The notes beneath the pieces are model-generated. The model was given only the letters and a program-made list of their open reading frames with translations, did not search any database and had not been told where the DNA came from. A DNA stretch of 64,000 nucleotides from an uncultured Bacteroidales bacterium (GTDB lineage: Bacteria > Bacteroidota > Bacteroidia > Bacteroidales > Muribaculaceae): assembly GCA_902776435.1 (NCBI GenBank), contig CACYQB010000011.1:310001-374000 (forward strand), in the 5' to 3' direction. The position numbers were made by a program, and so were the translations under genes. Below, piece by piece: positions 1-9,418 of the stretch. Each line of letters begins with the position of its first letter. Within the stretch, counting starts at the first letter, position 1.

Positions 1-1527
1 CTGCACGTAAGCGATGGTGTCATTTCCCATGACGAAGTATTAAAGGTTGCCAAATACATGTTTAATCATTACCCAAAATTACGTGATGTCGTAAAAGGCT
101 CGTACCCATTCATACTAATTGATGAATACCAAGATACCAGCCCATTGGTGATAGAAATATTACTTCACTCTTTTGACGAAGATGATAAGCGTCGAACTAT
201 AATCGGTTTTTTCGGCGACACCATGCAAGCAATTTATGATGATGGCGTTGGAGACATAGATACTTATAAGTATCCTTCGGGGAAAGTCTATGAAGTCAAA
301 AAGGAGCAAAATCGTCGTTCGCCCCAGGTTATTATAGACCTTGCTAACAAGATTAGGTTTGACGGGTTAATACAACGTCACTCTGAAGATTCTAATGCAA
401 CAAATATGAAAGATGGCCAAGTAAAAACAGGCAGGGCTTATTTCTTGTATTCAAACTCAGAATCAACAACCATTGATGATGTGAGGTTTTTTTTGCAAAA
501 TGAACAGGGGTGGGATTTTAGTAATCCCCAAACAATTAAGGAACTAAATCTAACGCATAGGCTAATTGCAGGAAAGGCAGGTTTTGCTACACTAATGGAA
601 ATACATAGCAGTGATGGAATAATGAAATATCGCGATAAGGTCCATAGATTTGTTAAACGACATGATGTTGACACGACAGATAAAACCTTTGGAGACGTTC
701 TTCATTTTTTAGAAAACACTTTTACTGATGATCGAACCAAAAGAGGCTTTTCACAAACTTCCGACATGGAGTCTTTTATCAATAACAATCAGGCATTATA
801 TCGACAGGCATTAGATTATTCATATGATGAGTTTATTAAAATGTATGTTTCAAATGACCAACTCATTGATGATAAAAAACAAGAAGAGGACGACAAAAGC
901 AAAACGGGTTCGAAACGATCAGAATTGGTTCAACATTTAATGAAGATAGAAAACTGCATTTATTTATATTCATGTGGGGAAGTCGGCGATTTCCTGAAAA
1001 TTACAGAGAAAAAGGTGTTAAGCATATCTGATAAGCGCACCTTACACGAGGCTATAGACCAATTAATCAACTCAAGTGAAATGAGAATTGGTGAGGTTAT
1101 AGACTTAGCAGATGAATTAGGTATCGTCAGAAAGGACGAAGCTTTAGAGCGATATAAGGAGCATAATCCCTATGTTTATTATCGTGTTATGGACGTCCCT
1201 TATAGGGAGGTGCAATCTCTATATAAATATTTGGAAGGCATGACCCCATTTTCAACTCAACATAAGACAAAAGGAGCTGAATATGACAATGTTTTTGTGA
1301 TTTTGGATAACGGGAAATGGAACAATTATAATTTTGAGAAACTCTTTACTGCATCAGGAGACGAACTTAATAATTCTGTCGTAAAACGAACACGAAAAAT
1401 ATTCTACGTCTGCTGTACTAGAACAAAAGAGAATTTAGCTGTTTTCTATCATCTGCCATCAAGGGATGTTCTAATAAAAGCTCGTGAATGGTTTGGCATT
1501 GATAACGTTATTTTAATATCAAAATAG
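1..1527 (+). CDS. UvrD/GajB-like superfamily 1 helicase, C-terminal part
   Basis: The reading frame is already open at base 1, so the N-terminus with Walker A lies outside the window. The visible part has a UvrD-type Walker B/motif II (ILIDEYQDTSP), a motif III-like region (GFFGDTMQAIYDDGVG) and a late motif resembling VI (KIFYVCCTRTKENLAVFYH). SF1 helicases of this size with DEYQDT are common in phage-defence loci such as Gabija (GajB), where an OLD nuclease sits directly upstream; that partner cannot be seen here. The next gene on the same strand is an AbiH protein, which fits a defence island. Helicase identity is confident; the Gabija assignment is speculation. Confidence 0.85.
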   Translation: MHVSDGVISHDEVLKVAKYMFNHYPKLRDVVKGSYPFILIDEYQDTSPLVIEILLHSFDEDDKRRTIIGFFGDTMQAIYDDGVGDIDTYKYPSGKVYEVKKEQNRRSPQVIIDLANKIRFDGLIQRHSEDSNATNMKDGQVKTGRAYFLYSNSESTTIDDVRFFLQNEQGWDFSNPQTIKELNLTHRLIAGKAGFATLMEIHSSDGIMKYRDKVHRFVKRHDVDTTDKTFGDVLHFLENTFTDDRTKRGFSQTSDMESFINNNQALYRQALDYSYDEFIKMYVSNDQLIDDKKQEEDDKSKTGSKRSELVQHLMKIENCIYLYSCGEVGDFLKITEKKVLSISDKRTLHEAIDQLINSSEMRIGEVIDLADELGIVRKDEALERYKEHNPYVYYRVMDVPYREVQSLYKYLEGMTPFSTQHKTKGAEYDNVFVILDNGKWNNYNFEKLFTASGDELNNSVVKRTRKIFYVCCTRTKENLAVFYHLPSRDVLIKAREWFGIDNVILISK

Positions 1528-1685
1528 AAGAGGAATCCAATAAGAGGTTTTCTAGTATAAGTTTTGTTATAAAAAATGAGGTTGGATAACAGTTTTAGTC
1601 AAGTGTGACAATATACCAAAACAACGGATCCATTTCTTTCGTTCCTATATATTCTCAAATAATAGTAAATGTAGTTTGTGATTGT

Positions 1686-2909
1686 ATGAATAGGATAGTT
1701 TTAATCGGCAACGGATTTGATTTAGCTCATGGACTCCCAACCAGATATGAAGATTTCATAAACTGGTATTGGGGAAAGCGGGCTTTTGAGTTTAATGGAA
1801 CAATAAGTAATGTTTCCAAAGATATTCTGTGCGAATTCGAGATCTTTTATCCAAAGACATGGAATGAGTTTGCATTCCATAACTCTTTACCAATAGCGAG
1901 AGACTCAGGGAAACAAGTTATTCAATACTTGAAAAACAATCCTGATTATTACAAGATTCATCCAACTCCATTTTATGAGAGTATTTGCCGGAGTATAGAA
2001 ACAAAAGGCTGGGTGGATATAGAAAATGAATACTATCGTTTGTTGACAAAATATGTCCTTTCTGCTGTGCGTGATGATAGAATTGGGGAACTTAACGGAC
2101 AACTTGATTATATAACTAGTTTACTAGTAGAGTATCTACTTTCAGTAGAATCATCTAACCCAATTCAAGCAATTGAAAAAAACTACAACCATATTTATTC
2201 TCCAATTAAATCTAATGACATATCAATTGAAGGCAGCTCAGTAATAAAAGATTGTGTTGATTATTGGATAAACCAAGAAGATAATGTAATGAGGTCGAAG
2301 ATTCAAAGATATCATTTTGATGAATTCAATTACCTTGAGGAAGTGACATCATACAAAAGGAATCGTGATCATGTGTTCTATTCTGACTACCCCAGTTTAT
2401 TTATGTTGCCAGAATATATTATGCTCTTGGATTTTAATTACACATCAACATCAAAGTTGTACGCAAATAATGACGTGTGTATGAATGTTCATATCCATGG
2501 CGAATTGAATCATCCTGAAAGCATGATATTTGGTTACGGAGATGAACTGGATGATAACTATAAGGCTCTTAAAGAATATGACAACAATGAATGCCTCAGA
2601 AAAATTAAAACAGCAAAATACCTTGAAGCATCCAATTATCGTAGTTTATTGAGTTTTATGGAGTGGTCTCCATTCCAAGTCTTAATAATGGGACATTCGT
2701 GCGGTAATTCAGATCGGACTTTGCTGAACACTTTGTTTGAACACAAGAACTGTATTTCCATTAAGCCCTACTATCACCAAAAGGCCGATGGCTCAGATAA
2801 TTACTTGGATATAATTCAAAACATCAGTAGAAACTTCTCTGATATGAAACGGATGAGGGACAGGGTAGTAAACAAAGCATTCTGTGAACCTTTGGCACAA
2901 GCCAAGTAG
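1686..2909 (+). CDS. AbiH-family abortive infection protein
   Basis: The N-terminus MNRIVLIGNGFDLAHGLPT is the hallmark of the AbiH family (PF14253), a predicted nucleotide-binding abortive phage infection protein first found in Lactococcus; the reaction is unknown. I chose the ATG at 1686 because it places this motif at residue 1; an in-frame GTG at 1605 would add 27 residues without family resemblance. Length is 407 aa, normal for the family. A C-terminal segment (FQVLIMGHSCGNSDRTLLNTLF) is also typical. It lies 158 bases after the helicase on the same strand and probably has its own promoter. Confidence 0.85.
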   Translation: MNRIVLIGNGFDLAHGLPTRYEDFINWYWGKRAFEFNGTISNVSKDILCEFEIFYPKTWNEFAFHNSLPIARDSGKQVIQYLKNNPDYYKIHPTPFYESICRSIETKGWVDIENEYYRLLTKYVLSAVRDDRIGELNGQLDYITSLLVEYLLSVESSNPIQAIEKNYNHIYSPIKSNDISIEGSSVIKDCVDYWINQEDNVMRSKIQRYHFDEFNYLEEVTSYKRNRDHVFYSDYPSLFMLPEYIMLLDFNYTSTSKLYANNDVCMNVHIHGELNHPESMIFGYGDELDDNYKALKEYDNNECLRKIKTAKYLEASNYRSLLSFMEWSPFQVLIMGHSCGNSDRTLLNTLFEHKNCISIKPYYHQKADGSDNYLDIIQNISRNFSDMKRMRDRVVNKAFCEPLAQAK

Positions 2910-2913
2910 TATA

Positions 2914-3162
2914 CTACATATACAGATTCGTTATCTCAAACTCTTCAAAACCATTTCTGATGAATGTTTTTCTATCCTCGTTCAGCTTCTCACATAGTCG
3001 CTCTGCATCTTCTTTGTCGTTGAAAACCATAGCATCTGAGATATCGAACCCCACGATAGTGTTCATGGCGAAAGATACCCCTTCCTCATTAGCAGTCCCT
3101 TTGTAGTAGAAAGTAATCTTGGGGTTATCTATCAGGTGAGTCGTTATCACATAGCCTCCCAT
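2914..3162 (-). CDS. Small hypothetical protein (82 aa)
   Basis: I do not recognise the family. The protein is soluble and acidic, with no signal peptide or membrane segment. It is the last gene of a three-gene leftward cluster, beginning one base after the stop codon of the upstream HTH gene. The arrangement of a small HTH regulator with small companions resembles toxin-antitoxin or element-control modules, but nothing in this sequence shows a toxin fold. Confidence 0.6.
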   Translation of the reverse strand: MGGYVITTHLIDNPKITFYYKGTANEEGVSFAMNTIVGFDISDAMVFNDKEDAERLCEKLNEDRKTFIRNGFEEFEITNLYM

Positions 3163-3163
3163 C

Positions 3164-3355
3164 TCACCTTAGCCACTCTTCAGGTTTAACATGGAAGACT
3201 CGACTAATGGCCTCTATATCCTCTTGAGTGGCTTCTTCTCTACCATCTTCAACAGCGATAAGATGCCGAAGGTTTATCCCAGCTTTCTCTGCCAGCGCCT
3301 TTCTCGTATAGAGCCTGCTGGTCCTGACTTTTGTTATTGATTTTGCGATATCCAT
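3164..3355 (-). CDS. Small XRE/Cro-type helix-turn-helix regulator (63 aa)
   Basis: The whole protein is one HTH_3-like domain: RKALAEKAGINLRHLIAVE is helix 2, turn and recognition helix, followed by DIEAISRVFHVKPEEW, the usual closing helix. It likely represses its own operon, as such small Cro-like proteins do. Its start overlaps the end of the upstream ORF by 22 bases, which suggests translational coupling. Confidence 0.75.
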   Translation of the reverse strand: MDIAKSITKVRTSRLYTRKALAEKAGINLRHLIAVEDGREEATQEDIEAISRVFHVKPEEWLR

Positions 3356-3579
3356 AATCTTGAGCCTTTATAAGAAACCGTTGACAAGGCTGCATGAGAG
3401 ATCGTACAGGGGCGCTCACCATAGACCAGGAAGGATTTACAACGGACATTATAGCCAGATTCGTGCAGCATACAGCGCTTGTCAATTAAATAGATGGAGA
3501 GATTAGCTATTCGTAGGACTGCCGAGATATTGTGTACACGTTCGGCAGACAAATTTTCGAGCAGAACCTCTTTATCCAT
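3334..3579 (-). CDS. Small hypothetical protein (81 aa) upstream of HTH gene
   Basis: Not recognised. It begins MDKEVLLENLSAERVHNISA with a helical, ordinary-looking composition, and it overlaps the HTH gene by 22 bases, so I read it as the first gene of the 3579 to 2914 operon. The C-terminal half is rich in Cys, Ser and Tyr. It could be a diverged antitoxin or partner protein; there is no direct evidence for this. Confidence 0.5.
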   Translation of the reverse strand: MDKEVLLENLSAERVHNISAVLRIANLSIYLIDKRCMLHESGYNVRCKSFLVYGERPCTISHAALSTVSYKGSRLWISQNQ

Positions 3580-4075
3580 CTAAGTTGGGTTTCCGCTGCA
3601 AAATTATTGCTATTTCATTCCTCCCACAACCGTCTAAAGGTGGCATTTTCAATAAAATGCTTTTTCGCTAAGTATTTGTTATTTTCTTATTTATTATTGT
3701 TATTATCTTTGTTGCAAGAACAAGGCAAGTATAACATGAAAACAAACATAGAAGCCACCATGATTAGTGGAATTTTAGAGGAACTCAAAAGCCCTTTATT
3801 TATCGGGATTTCCAAAGATTTCAAAACACACTAAGGGTACAATAATTGCTGCCACAAAATGAGGCTATTTTCCTTGTTCAGCCAAGGGAAAAAGCCTAAT
3901 ATTTTTTGCTCTAAACAACATAAGAGTAATTCATCTTTTGATTCCCAATTATTCATATCTAACTAATCTCAATATGCAAAGTAGTATCGCTTTAAGTGCC
4001 AATCTTCATGTAAACTTATTCTATTTCTAAATTATTGTTTCCTGTTTATCAAGTAACAAATATTTACTAATAACC
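3580..4075. other. Gene-poor AT-rich spacer with a terminator-like hairpin
   Basis: No convincing gene. A hairpin (GCATTTT, loop CAAT, AAAATGC; 3643-3660) followed by five T reads as a rightward rho-independent terminator, although no rightward gene lies immediately upstream. A short ORF starting at 3736 (32 codons, MKTNIEATMISGILEEL) could be the remnant of a lost gene. Otherwise nothing is seen. Confidence 0.4.
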
Positions 4076-5542
4076 TCATGATTCCATCTGCTCTTTTAAA
4101 AATCCAGTAAGTTTGGTCAAACTAGCATCTTTCTTTTCAAATAAATAATCAACTATAATATTGATCATCTCAGAACGCTCAACTCTTCGTTCTCTTAATT
4201 CGGCATCAATTATCCTGAAAAGTTTTTTACCATCCTTGTCCTTATTGGTATCATATTTCTTCATATATGTCTCTATTAGCTCAGACAAACTCTTATTCAA
4301 GAAGATATAATCATTTAATCTGCGGAATAAAGAGTGATCAACATTCATGAACAATTTGCTTCGCAAATATTTTTCCAGACTCTCTATCGGCAGATAGTTC
4401 AAAGGAATATTATTGCCGATATTATTCTTTATTCTATACTGTTCAGCTCGTTCTTTAATATCCCCGTCTAAAACGATTGAGATAGATGCAATTTTACCCA
4501 ATAAATTATGAGTTATCACATCGTTAGCCAAATCAATAACATTAGTGTATCCACCACATGGAAGAATATGCACCAGTTTATTGTTCAACAATTTTTCATG
4601 TCTTAAAAGTCTTTGAACTATTGCTTTTGCTAAATCATCTTCAACAAGTATCACTTTATCATAACCACTATGGTCATATAGAATACGTGTCGCATAAGCA
4701 GGGTAACAAGGATTAACTATTTCTATTGTGTTATCTGCATGCCTCTCTATAAAGAAAATGTTTGAAGGTGATATACCACTAACTAATTCTATCGAATGAG
4801 TAGAAAAATAAATAGCGTAATTATATTTATTCGACATATCTTCCAGAAAATGGACTAATCTTTTCAAAGATGACGGATGAAGAGCTAATTCAACTTCATC
4901 TAAAAACATCATGCATGGTTTAGACAAACTTGCTCGATCATTATTCCTAATATTCAATGAATTTAAAATACTTATGAGAAGGTTTTCTCCCGTCGACATG
5001 TGAAATTGACTAATTCTTCTCCCATTCTTTTCGTAATAAAAGAAATTCCTTTTAAACTTCACGTGATCCGGAGAAATAAACCATAATTTTTCATAATAAT
5101 TTGCATCCCCCTGCAATATTTGTCCTAGATTATTCCTTATAAAATCATCTGCAACAATTAGTTTACTCTGGTCAATCGAATCAAGCACATTAATTTTATC
5201 ATAAGTCATGTCTCTGAACCGATTACCAAAAATCAAGCTTCCTTCAAAGAATCCTTTTATGTTCATTTTGGGCCCATCGGAATACGTTTTCCATGTATTA
5301 TTTTCATTTGTCCATGCACGTTTTGACGGGCCGAATTCAAATTGGATACTCGCATCTACATCAGTTTTCCCAAAATACTCTTTCATGGGGAAATTAAAAA
5401 ATACACTAGAAGCGCATGCTGCTATAGTGCTCTTGCCAGAACCATTTTGGCCTGTGATTGCGTATAGCCCTTTATCAACTGGCAACTCCAATATTAAATT
5501 ATCAATACACTTAATCTTTTTGATGCAAATTTTTAAATTCAT
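4076..5542 (-). CDS. OLD-like ATPase with C-terminal TOPRIM-like nuclease domain
   Basis: The N-terminal ABC-type ATPase domain has Walker A GQNGSGKST (about residues 31-39), a signature-like segment STGENLL, Walker B CMMFLDEVELALHP and the switch histidine in YFSTHSIEL. The C-terminal third has the TOPRIM pattern: the glutamate in VILVEDDLAKAIV and the DxD in IVLDGDIKERAEQ. That order defines OLD (overcoming lysogenisation defect) nucleases, which include GajA. I chose the ATG at 5542, giving MNLKICIKKIKCI as in related proteins, rather than 5572. The gene stands alone between spacers, so it is probably a single-gene (class 1-like) OLD defence protein. No partner helicase is adjacent; the UvrD fragment lies 2.5 kb away on the opposite strand. 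Confidence 0.75.
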   Translation of the reverse strand: MNLKICIKKIKCIDNLILELPVDKGLYAITGQNGSGKSTIAACASSVFFNFPMKEYFGKTDVDASIQFEFGPSKRAWTNENNTWKTYSDGPKMNIKGFFEGSLIFGNRFRDMTYDKINVLDSIDQSKLIVADDFIRNNLGQILQGDANYYEKLWFISPDHVKFKRNFFYYEKNGRRISQFHMSTGENLLISILNSLNIRNNDRASLSKPCMMFLDEVELALHPSSLKRLVHFLEDMSNKYNYAIYFSTHSIELVSGISPSNIFFIERHADNTIEIVNPCYPAYATRILYDHSGYDKVILVEDDLAKAIVQRLLRHEKLLNNKLVHILPCGGYTNVIDLANDVITHNLLGKIASISIVLDGDIKERAEQYRIKNNIGNNIPLNYLPIESLEKYLRSKLFMNVDHSLFRRLNDYIFLNKSLSELIETYMKKYDTNKDKDGKKLFRIIDAELRERRVERSEMINIIVDYLFEKKDASLTKLTGFLKEQMES

Positions 5543-5572
5543 AATAATTATTCGTTTATGCACCGAGCCCAT

Positions 5573-6427
5573 ACACTATGCAAAGACTGTAATTCGGTTA
5601 GTTACTCTATTATTTATCGATTTGAAGTTTATATTTTTGTACCTTAGTCCCCAGGATAAGGTTATGAATCCGTGAGCGTCAAGATTGGCTACAAAGATAA
5701 GAAAAAAAAGGGAAAAGCAATTATTTTTATTAAAAATATTAAAAAGGACGTATTTTGGGCCCAAATTTCTCCCATTTTCTATCAGATACTTATAATTTTT
5801 TGATAAATATCTTTTTCGAAAACAACACTGAATAATCTTTCTTTGCAATATTTTCAATTCCTCTGCATCAAGACCATACAGTAATGTTTTTATGATGGGT
5901 TAGTTACTTTCATCATGACTTTAATAATGTTTCAGTTTGTAATCTAATGCCTTCATTGCCTCAAGATTGTTATCAACGAACTGTTATAGCAATAGTATGC
6001 AGTTTCGATTTGCTATAAATTCATTATTGCCCCGACCGAACCGAAAAAAAAGAAGAGCGACATCAACACTTCTTCAGCATTGATATCACACTTCGATCGG
6101 ACTCTCTTGATTGAATCGACGGTGGCAGCTTAAGGCCGGTGTCTATCCAAAACAAGATAATAGCGTCCGGGATAGTGGTTTTCCGACTAACTCTTCGCTA
6201 GCCGGTCCTTCTCCATCATTATATTTTTGTCGCCCCTTACATATCCGCCGGCATGTCTCTTCTATTATAGCCAGCAGTCCAAAATAGGGCGTAATACTCT
6301 TTAGTTATTTATAAGGCAGCTGGGGGATTTCAAGCGGAGTAATTTTTTACTACTCAATATATGAGCCTTACATGATACATTATTTAGGGCGTAAAGGTCA
6401 AATCGTAGGATGGAATTACATCACATA
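5573..6427. other. Long intergenic region without a recognisable gene
   Basis: About 850 bases without a supportable gene. Composition changes inside it: the first part is very AT-rich, while roughly 6030-6330 is more GC-balanced and may be old gene debris, with stops in the frames I read. I saw no tRNA, no CRISPR array and no reverse transcriptase nearby that would suggest a retron RNA. Confidence 0.4.
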
Positions 6428-6459
6428 TTTGTTTGTTTGAAATAATATTTATACTTTTG
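6428..6459 (+). promoter_or_regulatory. Bacteroidetes-type promoter for the 447-aa gene
   Basis: TTTG at 6428-6431, a 20-base spacer, then TACTTTTG at 6452-6459. This matches the Bacteroidetes primary sigma consensus (TTTG, 19-21 bases, TAnnTTTG). Transcription should start near 6466, about 25 bases before the ATG at 6491. Confidence 0.7.
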
Positions 6460-6490
6460 AATTCAAATTATCTGTACACTAATAAAGAGC

Positions 6491-7834
6491 ATGATTATGG
6501 GAAACAAAAAAGAAACTAAAAAGAGTAGTCTTGTACTTATTAATGAGGCACAAGATTTCTTATTAAATGATTTCATTAATTCTCTCAAGGGTAAAGACAA
6601 TAAGCCTCTTCAAAGTAGAAAACAATACAGACAGGTTGTCAATGCATTGTCTGTCGATGACGCATTTACATCGAGTAAGACAAAAAACTTCATGGAGTTG
6701 CTGTTAAAATTGTTAGCCATTCAAGGAAGAAAAGATGATTGCACGACAATAAAAGAGCTTATAGCGGACCTAGAAGATGATGTAAAAGAATATGATTGGA
6801 AAAAAAAGGGAAAGAAGAGCTATAAAACTTATATAAACCGGTTTATAAGTTTTCTGAGATATGTCATAGATAATGAGAATGAGCGACTGAAGTATAAGAA
6901 TACGAATCTTAAGATGGATCCAGCATCTGTGGCAGCTCTAGATAATACTGATGGCGAATTATATCTTCACAATATACTATTTACTAAGTTTAAATCTAGA
7001 CTGAGGTGTCAAGATCGTATATCTGGTCAAAAAATATGGTTACCATTACGGTTCATTGCAAAGTTGTACACCAAAGATGATACAGGAAAGAAAGATTCTC
7101 GTTTTTCAAACTGGTTAGATTCTCTGGTCAATGGCATTTGTATTCATTACAATGATGAGGGAGTAATTAAACATGTGAAATTTGGTGATAAAGAAGATAT
7201 TTCGCTATTACTCCTAAAAAATACAAAAGGGAAATATGACGTTCATGTAAGATGGTATGATGGGAAAGAACTTGAAGAGTTCCCAGTTTTGTCTCCTACA
7301 GGAAGGGGGAATGAAAAAGTTCGTATGGTAGTCGAGAAGATATCAGATATAGCTATTGACCATGTAAAGCCAATAGATCAAACATTGAAGGAAAAAGCAA
7401 ACGAACTCACAGAGCTTGAAAAAGTTTCAGAATTTTACAAGGACTTAGTATTACAAGAAGGAAAAGACCCGACGAATGCTGATGCGGAATCTCTTCGAAA
7501 TGATACAGATTTGAATTTGGTCAAGTTAATAGAAGACTTGAAAAAAATAAGAGATGATAGTCCGTTAAGATTGATGTCTGCGGAGTATAATTCTAATAAG
7601 AGTAACGGAGACACATTCAAAGAGATTAGACAAGTTGCAGAAGACAATTACGTAGGCATTTTGCTTGAAGGAATAAGAAAGGATAGCGATGATAATGAAG
7701 AATATATATTATATCAAAAACTAACAAATATTATAACAGAGAATGGTGTCATGCGTATTAGAGCTAAGAAAGATGAAATAGAAGGTGAGAAAGTTGAAAG
7801 TAAGGACTATCTTGAGATAATAGATTTGATATAA
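6491..7834 (+). CDS. Hypothetical protein, 447 aa, orphan in defence island
   Basis: I do not recognise this protein. It is highly charged and rich in Lys, Asp and Glu, with no signal peptide or membrane segment. The first 140 residues look helical; a central part (about 155-260, around GQKIWLPLRFIAKLY and GKYDVHVRWYDGKEL) looks like beta strands; the rest is helical and coiled-coil-like, ending in a mixed domain. It has its own well-formed promoter and terminator and stands between an OLD-like gene and the leftward operon. A stand-alone cargo gene in this position is often an anti-phage factor, but no catalytic motif is visible. Confidence 0.75.
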   Translation: MIMGNKKETKKSSLVLINEAQDFLLNDFINSLKGKDNKPLQSRKQYRQVVNALSVDDAFTSSKTKNFMELLLKLLAIQGRKDDCTTIKELIADLEDDVKEYDWKKKGKKSYKTYINRFISFLRYVIDNENERLKYKNTNLKMDPASVAALDNTDGELYLHNILFTKFKSRLRCQDRISGQKIWLPLRFIAKLYTKDDTGKKDSRFSNWLDSLVNGICIHYNDEGVIKHVKFGDKEDISLLLLKNTKGKYDVHVRWYDGKELEEFPVLSPTGRGNEKVRMVVEKISDIAIDHVKPIDQTLKEKANELTELEKVSEFYKDLVLQEGKDPTNADAESLRNDTDLNLVKLIEDLKKIRDDSPLRLMSAEYNSNKSNGDTFKEIRQVAEDNYVGILLEGIRKDSDDNEEYILYQKLTNIITENGVMRIRAKKDEIEGEKVESKDYLEIIDLI

Positions 7835-7865
7835 TAACACATCAGTCTTTTCTTTAACATAATAA

Positions 7866-7899
7866 AACCCCGAAAGTTTTTGTTTTAACTTTCGGGGTT
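7866..7899. terminator. Bidirectional rho-independent terminator
   Basis: A perfect 13-bp stem (AACCCCGAAAGTT and its complement) with an 8-base loop lies between the convergent 447-aa gene and the leftward operon. The minus strand continues into a T-rich run, so it probably ends both transcripts. Confidence 0.85.
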
Positions 7900-7951
7900 C
7901 ATATCAGTACCTTAATTCTCTTCAATATATAGTATATAGGATAGGTGATTT

Positions 7952-8527
7952 TCAATCCACTATTTCTTCGAATTCGTGGAAGGAGTACCAGGTATCTTCA
8001 TCCTCATGCTCCTCTAAATAATCATCGAGGGCTTGGATGATTGATTCCACGTTGGGCTCCACTTCATTCCCGACGATTTCTGAAACACATCTTGATGCGT
8101 CCCTTATATCGTCAAAATACATGGGTTCTTCATATGAGTCCAAGAAATACCGGTCTGGGAAATGCTCAAAGGAATTCGTAGCATAAACCTCACAGCCAGG
8201 TTCTTCTTCCTGATAATAAACCTTGATACCGGGGAGTTTTTCTTCGATAACCCGTCTGACACCCTCTTGTTCTGCCCAAGCGGTATTTTGCCAGATCATG
8301 AGCGTATTCTTGTCCTGTAGTGAGTAATCGATTATTTCACCACGGCAGGGATAATCTTCCCAGTTACCGCCTAGTTTAGTGACCAGATTACCCAGCCAAA
8401 ACTTTCCAAATCCGTTCTGGACAATGGAGGTCTTTCGATTGCTGATGTATTTAAGTACTCCGTGTAGCTGTCGGATGTCCTTTGGGGTTCCGACGCATTT
8501 GTAGGTTGTATAGCACCAGTTAGGCAT
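7952..8527 (-). CDS. Api92-like / DUF1281-type protein
   Basis: The N-terminus MPNWCYTTYKCVGTPKDI is the conserved opening of the Api92/YubB-like family, which has a ferredoxin-like fold and occurs on phages, plasmids and integrative elements; its function is unknown. The C-terminal half is strongly acidic. It is the last gene of the long leftward operon and overlaps the gene upstream by 8 bases. It supports a phage- or plasmid-derived origin for this segment. Confidence 0.75.
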   Translation of the reverse strand: MPNWCYTTYKCVGTPKDIRQLHGVLKYISNRKTSIVQNGFGKFWLGNLVTKLGGNWEDYPCRGEIIDYSLQDKNTLMIWQNTAWAEQEGVRRVIEEKLPGIKVYYQEEEPGCEVYATNSFEHFPDRYFLDSYEEPMYFDDIRDASRCVSEIVGNEVEPNVESIIQALDDYLEEHEDEDTWYSFHEFEEIVD

Positions 8528-8741
8528 AGCGGTTTGTTTTTAACAGTTTAATGACTCGGATGTGCTTAGCATGCGGGTACTTGATTCGTGCCCTCAAATA
8601 AGCAAACACCCTGTTACTTGCCTCAATGTGAATGGTCTTGTTGTCTACGGTCACCTCCCACACGTAGAGATGCGGTATGGGACACGGATCGACAAAAATT
8701 ACGTCTGACCATTTCAATAGTTTCTCAATAATCTTCTTCAT
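8520..8741 (-). CDS. Small hypothetical protein (73 aa)
   Basis: Not recognised. It is basic, with a short beta-rich centre (HLYVWEVTVDNKTIHIEAS) and a C-terminus rich in Arg, Lys and His. It overlaps the recombinase stop by 4 bases (ATGA) and the downstream Api92-like gene by 8 bases, so all three are likely co-translated. Confidence 0.65.
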   Translation of the reverse strand: MKKIIEKLLKWSDVIFVDPCPIPHLYVWEVTVDNKTIHIEASNRVFAYLRARIKYPHAKHIRVIKLLKTNRYA

Positions 8742-9385
8742 CTTACAAATTGGTTTTTAATGCGTTGTACGGTTGATATGGAGGAGCCTGTTAGTTTCGC
8801 TGTGTTCCTGATGGAGTAGCCTCGTTTCAGCAGCGATATGACTTCTTTGTACTCCTCTCGTTTATTCTCCTCGCTCTTGATGCTGCCGGTTTTGCGTCCG
8901 AGTTTTCCACCGTTCCTCACATATTGGGCACGTCCTGAGTTGAGCCGATATTGGATGTTGGCTCGCTCGATATTGCCCATTTCTGCAAGTACGGTGATGA
9001 GAATGGACGCGATAGGATTCACTTCGCCATTGGGTTGAAGCGAGTAGATACCAAGGTTCTGTATGTAAACTGATACTTTAGCCTCATGTAGCCGTTCAAG
9101 GGATTTCAAAACTTGCAGCGTTGATCTTCCCAGTCGGCTCAGTTCAGATAGCAACAAGTAATCGACATTGTTCACGGTGCAATAGTCCAAGCACTCGGTC
9201 AACACTTGTCTTTCCTCATTTTTCTTCGCCCCTGATATATGCTCCTCGTAGATTTTCACGATTTCCATATTCTGGGCTTCACTGAATTTTTGAAGGTCTG
9301 TAATTTGTCTTGATGTGTCCTGTCTGTCATTCTCAGAACTCACTCGGGCATAGATCACGGCCTTCTTGGTTGATTGTGTTGTCAT
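8738..9385 (-). CDS. Serine recombinase (resolvase/invertase, Pin family)
   Basis: The catalytic domain starts KAVIYARVSSEND with the nucleophile Ser at about residue 16. It continues with LLLSELSRLGRS (the conserved Arg pair region) and the long helix E near MGNIERANIQYRLNSG. The last 45 residues form a HTH_7-like domain (GYSIRNTAKLTGSSISTVQRIK). At 215 aa it is a typical small resolvase/invertase, not a large serine integrase. It may resolve element multimers or invert a segment. Three TGAATACAC sites lie just upstream (9419-9477) and could be its res site or operator. Confidence 0.92.
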   Translation of the reverse strand: MTTQSTKKAVIYARVSSENDRQDTSRQITDLQKFSEAQNMEIVKIYEEHISGAKKNEERQVLTECLDYCTVNNVDYLLLSELSRLGRSTLQVLKSLERLHEAKVSVYIQNLGIYSLQPNGEVNPIASILITVLAEMGNIERANIQYRLNSGRAQYVRNGGKLGRKTGSIKSEENKREEYKEVISLLKRGYSIRNTAKLTGSSISTVQRIKNQFVR

Positions 9386-9418
9386 ATAAATCTTTGATAA
9401 AATTGGTTACACGAAAAG

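Noticed and set aside
3532-3834. Rightward 100-codon ORF
   Set aside because: It overlaps the better-supported leftward small gene, contains a terminator-like hairpin and has no family-like sequence; only its last 32 codons could be a remnant.
5576-5857. Leftward 93-codon ORF upstream of the OLD-like gene
   Set aside because: Composition is that of AT-rich spacer (Asn, Lys, Phe, Ile runs), and it overlaps the likely promoter region.
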